Assembly: GCA_945882475.1 (NCBI GenBank)
Contig: CAMCWJ010000174.1
Span: forward strand, 1 to 6,259
Direction of reading: 5' to 3'
DNA length: 6,259 nt
Origin: Bifidobacterium breve
GTDB taxonomy: Bacteria; Actinomycetota; Actinomycetes; Mycobacteriales; Mycobacteriaceae
Positions 1 to 5,247 of the stretch are shown here, piece by piece. The position numbers and the translations under genes are program-made. The notes beneath the pieces were generated by a model. It ran no database searches. It saw only the letters and a program-made list of their open reading frames with translations, and was not told where the DNA came from. How positions within the stretch are numbered: the first letter of the stretch is position 1; each line of letters starts with the position of its first letter.

Positions 1-264
1 GCGATCGGCGATGCCCAGTTCTGCCAGCAGTGCCGGCACTTCGGGGCGCCGCGCGATGAACGCCTCGGCGCCGACGTCCACCGGCTGTCCGGCCAGGTCT
101 TCGGTGCGCAGCACGCCACCGAGCCGGTCGGCCGGGTCGAACACCTCGATGGTGGCGTCCGCGCCCACCGCAGCGCGGATTCGGTAGGCCGCGACGAGTC
201 CCGAAATGCCGCCACCCACAATGCAATACGTGGAGCCGCTGCTGCTGGACTCCCCCTCGCTCAC
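1..264 (-). CDS. hemY: Porphyrinogen oxidase HemY/CgoX, N-terminal 88 codons (partial)
   Basis: This is the start of a flavoprotein oxidase of haem synthesis; the rest lies beyond the left edge. The visible product opens MSEGESSSSGSTYCIVGGGI. Residues 16-23 form the glycine-rich FAD-binding turn (VGGGISGL) of a Rossmann fold. An acidic residue (Glu40) ends the second strand, followed by DRLGGVLRT (46-54) and DVGAEAFIARRPE (63-75), both typical of the HemY family. In actinobacteria this family oxidises coproporphyrinogen III to coproporphyrin III (the cgoX role) rather than acting on protoporphyrinogen; that is family knowledge, not visible here. The GTG start (264-262) overlaps the hemE TGA as GTGA, so translation is probably coupled to hemE. 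There is no clear Shine-Dalgarno sequence. The reading frame is open to base 1. The short Ser-rich stretch (6-9) before the first strand is probably unstructured. Confidence 0.93.
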   Translation of the reverse strand, partial: MSEGESSSSGSTYCIVGGGISGLVAAYRIRAAVGADATIEVFDPADRLGGVLRTEDLAGQPVDVGAEAFIARRPEVPALLAELGIADR

Positions 265-1325
265 AGCGAGTGCACCAGGGCCACCAGGTCGGTCAGCAGG
301 CTCGGATCGGTCGGCGGCAGCACACCGTGGCCGAGGTTGAAGATGTGACCGCCGGCACCGGCCTCGACCGCCCGCCGGCCGTCGTCAACCACCGCCCGGG
401 CCGCCGTCTCGACCACCGGCCAGCCGGCCAGCAGCACCACCGGATCGAGGTTGCCCTGCAACGCCAGTCCCGGATCGACCCGCCCGGCCGCGTCGGCCAG
501 CGAGGTCCGCCAGTCCACCCCCACCACGGCCGGCGCGCCGTGGCCGGCCACCGCCTGCGCCATCGAACCCAGCAGTTCGGCGGTGCCGACGCCGAAGTGG
601 GTCATCGGCACGCCGTGATCGGCGACCGCCGCGAACACCCGGGAGCTATGCGGCAGCACATGGCTGCGATAGTCGGCCAGCGACAGCGTGCCGGCCCACG
701 AGTCGAACAACTGGATGGCATCCACCCCGGCCTCGAGTTGTACCCGCAGGAAATCGATGGTCATGTCGGTGAGCACGTCCATCAGCGCATGCCAGGTCGC
801 GGGCTCGGAAAGCATCATCGTCTTGGTGCGCTCGTGCAGCTTCGACGGGCCGCCTTCGACCAGGTAGGACGCCAGGGTGAACGGCGCACCGGCGAATCCG
901 ATCAGCGGCACCTCGCCAAGCTCCGCGACGAGGAGTCCGACGGCGTCGGCTACTGCACTGACACGCTCGCGCCGAAGCGGCCCGATGGCACTCACGTCCG
1001 CAGCGGTGCGCACCGGATGGGCAATCACTGGACCGACGTCGGGGACGATGTCCAACTCGATGCCGGCGCCGCGCAATGGGACAACGATGTCGGAGAACAG
1101 GATCGCCGCGTCGACCCCGTGCCTGCGCACCGGTTGCAGGGTGATCTCGCAGATCAACTCGGGATCAAAGCAGGCCTGCATCATGGTGTTCTTGGCGCGC
1201 AATGCGCGGTACTCCGGTAGCGAACGGCCGGCCTGCCGCATGAACCAGACCGGGACGCCGGCAGGCTTACGGCCGGTCGCGGCCGCCAGATACGGCGAAT
1301 CAGGGAGGTGGCGACGGGTGCTCAC
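261..1325 (-). CDS. hemE: Uroporphyrinogen decarboxylase HemE
   Basis: Cytosolic enzyme that removes the four acetate carboxyls of uroporphyrinogen III to give coproporphyrinogen III; it needs no cofactor. The 354-residue length is normal for the family. Both family signatures are present: WFMRQAGRSLPEYR (27-40), carrying the substrate-binding arginines Arg30 and Arg34, and GFAGAPFTLASYLVEGG (143-159), with Tyr154 matching the conserved active-site tyrosine. Asp79 in FSDI matches the essential active-site aspartate, and His333 in NLGHGVLP the conserved C-terminal histidine. LFDSWAG lies in between. The GTG at 1325 must be the start or very close to it: an in-frame TGA sits at 1331-1329, leaving one non-start codon, and the N-terminus (MSTRRHLPDSPYLAA) resembles mycobacterial HemE as I remember it. 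There is no Shine-Dalgarno sequence, so a leaderless or weakly led mRNA is possible. It is first in an operon with hemY, overlapping by GTGA. Confidence 0.98.
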   Translation of the reverse strand: MSTRRHLPDSPYLAAATGRKPAGVPVWFMRQAGRSLPEYRALRAKNTMMQACFDPELICEITLQPVRRHGVDAAILFSDIVVPLRGAGIELDIVPDVGPVIAHPVRTAADVSAIGPLRRERVSAVADAVGLLVAELGEVPLIGFAGAPFTLASYLVEGGPSKLHERTKTMMLSEPATWHALMDVLTDMTIDFLRVQLEAGVDAIQLFDSWAGTLSLADYRSHVLPHSSRVFAAVADHGVPMTHFGVGTAELLGSMAQAVAGHGAPAVVGVDWRTSLADAAGRVDPGLALQGNLDPVVLLAGWPVVETAARAVVDDGRRAVEAGAGGHIFNLGHGVLPPTDPSLLTDLVALVHSL

Positions 1326-1442
1326 CGGTCAATGTTGTCACGGCCACCGCGTAACGCGGATGGTCGGCGTTGTCACGGCGGCAACCGCCCGGCACGGATG
1401 GCACGGCGCGCCTGACCGACCCCCCTGCCCGGTGCGGCTAGC
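1326..1442. promoter_or_regulatory. Divergent intergenic region between hemE and the DUF3000 gene
   Basis: This is the only real non-coding stretch of the window, 117 bases (126 if the DUF3000 gene starts at 1452). It must hold the promoters of both divergent units. The hemE side carries the repeat/palindrome block. On the minus strand, CAACAT, placed 12 to 7 bases before the hemE GTG, is only a weak match to the mycobacterial -10 pattern (A at position 2, T at position 6). The rightward side has TAGCGT next to the DUF3000 start. No convincing -35 element is visible in either direction, which is common for mycobacterial promoters. There is no sign of a gene in the region. Confidence 0.6.
1327..1379. 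repeat. 18-base imperfect direct repeat flanking a 13-base palindrome
   Basis: Two copies of GGTCnnnGTTGTCACGGC lie at 1327-1344 and 1362-1379, 35 bases apart start to start and identical at 15 of 18 positions. The differences are confined to three central bases (AAT versus GGC). Between them, with two bases on each side, is the palindrome CCGCGT-A-ACGCGG (1347-1359), with perfect 6-base arms. The block sits directly upstream of hemE; the first copy starts 2 bases before the hemE start codon and would overlap any proximal hemE promoter. The arrangement looks like a regulator binding region, but I do not recognise the motif and no function is shown. Confidence 0.5.
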
Positions 1443-1444
1443 GT
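1439..1444 (+). promoter_or_regulatory. -10 box TAGCGT for the DUF3000-RNase D unit
   Basis: TAGCGT fits the actinobacterial TAnnnT -10 pattern. Seven bases separate it from the GTG at 1452, the spacing expected between a -10 box and the transcription start. This suggests a leaderless mRNA starting at or just before G1452. The box overlaps the upstream candidate GTG at 1443, so that codon would not be in the transcript. No clear -35 is present. Inferred from pattern and spacing only. Confidence 0.5.
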
Positions 1445-2033
1445 GAGTTCAGTGACCATTGCGGAGCCTGCTGAATTCCGCGAGGCCGTGGCGGCGATGA
1501 ATGCCGCCGGAGTGCGCGCGGAGATCGAGTTAGGCCCGATCCGCCCGCCCCAACGGCTCGCGCCGTACAGCTATGCGCTCGGCGCCGAGGTCAAGCGCGA
1601 CGAACACGCGGTCGTGCCGGAAACCTCCGAGGGCGACGCCTTCGGCCGCCTCATCCTGTTGCACGACCCCGACGGTGCCGACGCCTGGGACGGCACCATG
1701 CGCCTAGTGGCGTTCATCCAGGCAGACCTGGATTCCACCGAGGCCGTCGACCCACTGCTGCCGGAGGTCGCGTGGAGTTGGCTCGTCGACGCTCTGGAGG
1801 CCCGGGCCGAGCACGTCACGGCACTCGGCGGAACCGTCACCGCCACCACCTCGGTCCGCTACGGCGACATCTCCGGTCCGCCACGGGCCCATCAGCTTGA
1901 GTTGCGGGCCTCCTGGACCGCGACCACCCTGGCACTCGGAACGCACGTCGAGGCGTTCTGCGAGGTTCTCGAGCACGCGGCCGGTCTGCCGCCTGCCGGA
2001 ATCACCGACCTGAGTTCGCGTTCCCGCGCCTGA
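1443..2033 (+). CDS. DUF3000-family conserved actinobacterial protein
   Basis: Function unknown. The product is 196 residues from GTG 1443, or 193 from GTG 1452 (MTIAEPAEF). I prefer 1452, because a -10 box covers 1439-1444 and there is no Shine-Dalgarno sequence before 1443. I assign it to DUF3000 from overall sequence character and its place directly before an RNase D gene, as with Rv2680 in M. tuberculosis (from memory). It is a soluble, acidic protein without signal peptide or membrane segment. Visible stretches are an N-terminal helix (EFREAVAAMNAAGV), a Pro-rich segment with RPPQRLAPYSYALGAEV, a strand-rich core (GRLILLHDPDG, MRLVAFIQADLD), an acidic helix WSWLVDALEARAEH, and a C-terminal strand/helix region with LELRASWTA. 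I see no catalytic motif. The TGA stop is one base before the RNase D ATG, so the two are probably cotranscribed and coupled. Confidence 0.85.
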   Translation: MSSVTIAEPAEFREAVAAMNAAGVRAEIELGPIRPPQRLAPYSYALGAEVKRDEHAVVPETSEGDAFGRLILLHDPDGADAWDGTMRLVAFIQADLDSTEAVDPLLPEVAWSWLVDALEARAEHVTALGGTVTATTSVRYGDISGPPRAHQLELRASWTATTLALGTHVEAFCEVLEHAAGLPPAGITDLSSRSRA

Positions 2034-2034
2034 G

Positions 2035-3351
2035 ATGTCGCAACCCGACGACTCCGGCCCAGAGGCGGACGGTCCCGAACCGATTCCACTACTCGCCCCG
2101 GCGGAGGGCGTCCCGGACGTCTCGATCAGCACCGACGAAATTGCCAGGGCGGCAGCCAAACTGGCCTCCGGCCGCGGGCCGTTCGCTGTCGATGCCGAGC
2201 GCGCGTCGGGCTTCCGGTACTCCAACCGGGCCTACCTGATCCAGATCCGCCGCACCGGCGCAGGAACGGTCCTGATCGATCCGGTGAATCACGGCGGCAG
2301 TCCGATCGACGTCCTGGCACCACTGGCCGAGGTACTGGCCGACGACGAATGGATCCTGCATGCCGCCGATCAGGACCTGCCCTGCCTGGCCGAAGTCGGC
2401 CTGCGACCGCCGGCGCTCTACGACACCGAACTCGCCGGGCGACTGGCCGGCTTCGACCGGGTGAACCTGGCAGCCATGGTGCAACGCCTGCTGGGCCTGG
2501 GACTGGCGAAGGGGCATGGCGCCGCGGACTGGTCCAAGCGCCCACTGCCGGACGCCTGGCTCAACTACGCCGCTCTCGACGTCGAGGTTCTCATCGAGTT
2601 ACGCGCTGCGATCAACGACGTTCTTGCCGAACAAGACAAGACCGCTTGGGCCGCAGAGGAATTCGAGTATCAGCGCCTTCTTGACAGCGTGCCCACCAGG
2701 CGGGATCGCTGGCGCCGGACATCGGGACTGCACAAGGTGAAGACCCGCGCCGGGCTGGCGGCGGTGCGCGAATTGTGGACCGTGCGAGATCAGATCGCCC
2801 GCCGCCGCGACATCGCCCCGGGACGGATCCTGCCCGACTCGGCCATCATCGCCGCCGCACTCGCCGATCCCGCAACCGTGACAGACCTCACCGCGCTGCC
2901 AATCTTCAGCGGTCACAATCAGCGTCGCTCCGCTCAGGTCTGGCTGGACGCCCTCGACGCGGCCCGCCGGCTCACCGAGCTGCCCGAACTCGCCGAACCC
3001 CAGATCGGCCCGCCACCGCCGATGCGGTGGGCCAAACGCAAGCCCGAGGCCGCGGCGGCACTGGAGGCGGCGCGGTCAGCGCTGACGGAACTTTCTCAGC
3101 GGGTAGCCGTCCCCACCGAGAACCTGGTGTCACCGGACCTGGTGCGCCGACTGTGCTGGGACTGGGCCGGCGGCAGCGACGTCCCGGCCACGGTGGACGC
3201 CTATCTGCGCGAGGCCGGGGCGCGGAGTTGGCAGCGCGATCTGGTGGTTCCGACACTGGCCGGGGCCCTCGTTGCGGCCGCGCCGGGCGGCCCCGCTTCA
3301 GCAGACCCGGCTGCAGCGGGCCCGGAGTCAGTCGACCCGCTGGGACTCTGA
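2035..3351 (+). CDS. rnd: Ribonuclease D-family 3'-5' exonuclease with HRDC domain
   Basis: Predicted cytosolic DEDDy exoribonuclease of the RNase D family, which trims 3' ends of tRNA and other stable RNA precursors. All metal-binding motifs are intact: Exo I FAVDAE (Asp53, Glu55), Exo II LHAADQD (Asp114) and Exo III YAALD (Tyr178, Asp182). The exonuclease domain covers about residues 35-205. An HRDC domain follows (about 233-315, from LHKVKTRAGLAAVREL), then a second helical region to about 415 and an Ala/Pro/Gly-rich tail. The 438-residue length exceeds the ~375 of E. coli RNase D, from an acidic Pro-rich N-terminus (1-28) and the tail. The ATG at 2035 follows the DUF3000 stop after one base (TGAGATG) with no Shine-Dalgarno sequence, pointing to reinitiation or coupling. 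The last 24 bases overlap the 3' end of convergent dxs. The true RNA substrates cannot be inferred here. Confidence 0.93.
   Translation: MSQPDDSGPEADGPEPIPLLAPAEGVPDVSISTDEIARAAAKLASGRGPFAVDAERASGFRYSNRAYLIQIRRTGAGTVLIDPVNHGGSPIDVLAPLAEVLADDEWILHAADQDLPCLAEVGLRPPALYDTELAGRLAGFDRVNLAAMVQRLLGLGLAKGHGAADWSKRPLPDAWLNYAALDVEVLIELRAAINDVLAEQDKTAWAAEEFEYQRLLDSVPTRRDRWRRTSGLHKVKTRAGLAAVRELWTVRDQIARRRDIAPGRILPDSAIIAAALADPATVTDLTALPIFSGHNQRRSAQVWLDALDAARRLTELPELAEPQIGPPPPMRWAKRKPEAAAALEAARSALTELSQRVAVPTENLVSPDLVRRLCWDWAGGSDVPATVDAYLREAGARSWQRDLVVPTLAGALVAAAPGGPASADPAAAGPESVDPLGL
3289..3322 (-). terminator. Possible dxs terminator hairpin inside the RNase D gene
   Basis: Read on the minus strand, GGCCCGCT (3322-3315) pairs with AGCGGGGCC (3297-3289) with a one-base bulge, and inside it GCAG (3314-3311) pairs with CTGC (3304-3301) around a 6-base loop; TGA (3300-3298) bulges out. 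The hairpin begins 5 bases after the dxs stop codon. There is no U-tract, as is often so for proposed mycobacterial terminators. The same bases code for the Ala/Pro-rich C-terminus of RNase D, and in DNA this GC-rich a hairpin can arise by chance. Confidence 0.3.
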
Positions 3352-5235
3352 TTCCTCGAGTGCGCCCTGGGCGGCCACCCATCCGGTGACCTGCCGGGCG
3401 ATGTTGCGTTCGGTCAGACCCACCTCGGCGAGGATCTCGGCGCGGGTGGCGTGGTCGAGGAAGCGTTGCGGCACGCCCACGTCCCGGCATGGGACGTCGA
3501 TGTCGGCGGCCCGCAACGCGGCCGACACCGCTGAGCCCACCCCGCCACGCACTCCGCTGTCCTCACAGGTGATGACCAGTTTGTGGGCGCGGGCCAGTGG
3601 GGCCAGCGCCTCTGGCACCGGCAGCACCCAGCGCGGGTCGACCACTGTCACTCCGATGCCCTGATTGCGCAGCCGTTCGGCGACCTTGAGTGCCATCGAC
3701 GCGAACGATCCCACCGCGATCAGCAGCACATCCGACGTGAGGCCCTCTGCGGGGCGAGCCAGAACGTCGATGCCCGAGACTCGTTCCAGTGCCGGGATAT
3801 CGGCTCCCACTTCGCCTTTGGGGAACCGGATGGCGGTCGGGCCGTCGCTGATCTCCAGCGCTTCTCCGAGTTCCTCGCGCAGCCGCTCGCCATCACGCGG
3901 CGCTGCGACCCGGATCCCGGGCACGATGTTGAGCATCGACAGATCCCAGATGCCGTTGTGGCTGGCGCCGTCGTTGCCGGTGACACCGGCCCGGTCCAGC
4001 ACCATGGTCACCGGAAGCTTGTGCAGGGCGACGTCCATCATGATCTGGTCGAACGCCCGGTTGAGGAACGTCGAGTAGACGGCCACCACCGGGTGCAGGC
4101 CGCCCATCGCCAGGCCCGCCGCCGAGGTCATCGCGTGCTGTTCGGCGATGCCGACGTCGAACAGTCGGTCCTTGTAGCGCTCCCCGAACGCCGCCAGGCC
4201 GGTCGGGCCCGGCATCGCCGCGGTGATGGCCACGATGTCGCGGCGCTTGGCTGCGTAGGCGATCAACGCATCGGAGAACACCGACGTCCAGCCGGGTGCC
4301 GAGGCCTTGGTCGCCAACCCGGTCTCGGGGTCGATGATGCCGCAGGCGTGCATCTGTTCGGCCTCGTCGTTCTCCGCGGGCGCGTAACCCATGCCCTTGC
4401 GGGTGACGACGTGCACGATCACCGGGCCGTTGAATTCGCGGGCATGCCGCAGTGCGTTCTCCACCGCGTGTTCGTCGTGGCCGTCGATCGGGCCGACGTA
4501 CTTCAAACCCAGATCGGAGAACATCGCCTGGGGCTGCAAAGCGTCCTTGATGCCCGCCTTGACGCTGTGCATGGCCTGGTAGCAGATCTCGCCGACCACG
4601 GGCACACCCCGCACCGCAACCCGGCCCCGCTCCAGGAACTTCTCGTAGCCCGGTTGCAGTCGCAGGCCGGCCAGATGATCGGCGAGGCCGCCGATGGTCG
4701 GGGCGTAACTGCGGCCGTTGTCGTTGACGACGATGACCACCGGCAGTTTGGCGGACGCGATGTTGTTCAGCGCCTCCCAGCACATCCCGCCGGTCAGTGC
4801 GCCATCCCCGACGACCGCCACCACGTGCCGGTTGCGCTGGCCGGTTAACTCGAACGCCTTGGACAACCCATCGGAGTACGACAGCGCCGCCGAGGCGTGG
4901 CTGGATTCCACCCAGTCGTGGTCGCTCTCGGCTCGCGATGGATAACCCGAGAGACCGCCCTTGGATCGCAAGGTGTCGAAGTCGGCGGCGCGGCCGGTCA
5001 GCATCTTGTGCACATACGCCTGATGGCCGGTGTCGAAGATGATCGGGTCGTGGGGTGAGTCGAACACCCGGTGCAACGCGAGAGTGAGTTCGACCACACC
5101 GAGGTTGGGTCCGAGGTGTCCGCCGGTGGCAGCGACCTTGTGGATGAGGAACTGCCGGATCTCGAACGCGAGATCGGTCAGCTCATCCTGCGAAAGGTGC
5201 GCCAGATCAGCCGGTCCACGGAGCTGTTCAAGCAT
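3328..5235 (-). CDS. dxs: 1-deoxy-D-xylulose-5-phosphate synthase
   Basis: Thiamine-diphosphate enzyme that condenses pyruvate with glyceraldehyde 3-phosphate to 1-deoxy-D-xylulose 5-phosphate, the entry and control step of the MEP isoprenoid pathway; cytosolic homodimer. The 635-residue length is normal. Visible in order: His40 (ATGGHLGPNLG) and His71 (FDTGHQAYVHK) of the active site; the ThDP/Mg motif GDGALTGG (143-150) running to NDN (171-173); YVGPIDGHD; then the pyrimidine-binding domain with DVGIAEQHAMTSAAG, whose Glu365 should activate the cofactor; DRAGVTGNDGASHNG, with the conserved substrate-binding Asp and His; and the C-terminal transketolase domain (LPVPEAL ... VGVPQRFLDH). All key residues are present, so it should be active. 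The ATG at 5235 gives an N-terminus that looks full length. It lies 9 bases after nhaA and has a -10 box at 5247-5242 suggesting a leaderless mRNA. It overlaps convergent RNase D by 24 bases. Confidence 0.98.
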   Translation of the reverse strand: MLEQLRGPADLAHLSQDELTDLAFEIRQFLIHKVAATGGHLGPNLGVVELTLALHRVFDSPHDPIIFDTGHQAYVHKMLTGRAADFDTLRSKGGLSGYPSRAESDHDWVESSHASAALSYSDGLSKAFELTGQRNRHVVAVVGDGALTGGMCWEALNNIASAKLPVVIVVNDNGRSYAPTIGGLADHLAGLRLQPGYEKFLERGRVAVRGVPVVGEICYQAMHSVKAGIKDALQPQAMFSDLGLKYVGPIDGHDEHAVENALRHAREFNGPVIVHVVTRKGMGYAPAENDEAEQMHACGIIDPETGLATKASAPGWTSVFSDALIAYAAKRRDIVAITAAMPGPTGLAAFGERYKDRLFDVGIAEQHAMTSAAGLAMGGLHPVVAVYSTFLNRAFDQIMMDVALHKLPVTMVLDRAGVTGNDGASHNGIWDLSMLNIVPGIRVAAPRDGERLREELGEALEISDGPTAIRFPKGEVGADIPALERVSGIDVLARPAEGLTSDVLLIAVGSFASMALKVAERLRNQGIGVTVVDPRWVLPVPEALAPLARAHKLVITCEDSGVRGGVGSAVSAALRAADIDVPCRDVGVPQRFLDHATRAEILAEVGLTERNIARQVTGWVAAQGALEESESQRVD

Positions 5236-5241
5236 TCGACC

Positions 5242-5247
5242 ATTCTA
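5242..5247 (-). promoter_or_regulatory. -10 box TAGAAT for dxs, overlapping the nhaA stop codon
   Basis: On the minus strand TAGAAT (5247-5242) is five of six bases to the classical TATAAT and fits TAnnnT. Six bases (GGTCGA) separate it from the dxs ATG, so transcription would start at or within a base of the A of ATG, giving a leaderless mRNA. Its first three bases are the TAG stop of nhaA. No -35 resembling TTGACA lies 16-18 bases upstream. There is also no Shine-Dalgarno sequence before dxs, consistent with leaderless translation. Confidence 0.55.

Noticed and set aside
270..1220. A 316-codon open frame on the plus strand, antisense to hemE
   Set aside because: It mirrors hemE; composition is His/Arg/Gln-rich and no family is recognisable. 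hemE with both signatures explains the region.
1413..1418. TGACCG as a -35 element for the DUF3000 promoter
   Set aside because: The spacing to TAGCGT is 20 bases, too long for a standard promoter, and the match to TTGACA is weak.
3301..3330. A simple palindromic site around CTGCAG near the end of the RNase D gene
   Set aside because: The arms beyond GCTGCAGC do not pair symmetrically; only the longer bulged hairpin at 3289-3322 was worth reporting.
3893..4783. A 296-codon minus-strand frame within dxs in another phase
   Set aside because: Arg/Gly/Pro-rich product typical of a frame-shifted read of a GC-rich gene; the dxs frame is unbroken, so this is not a frameshift remnant.
3583..4848. 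A 421-codon open frame on the plus strand, antisense to dxs
   Set aside because: It lies wholly opposite a complete dxs with intact motifs. Its product is rich in His, Arg, Gln and Asp without domain-like pattern, as expected for a high-GC shadow frame.
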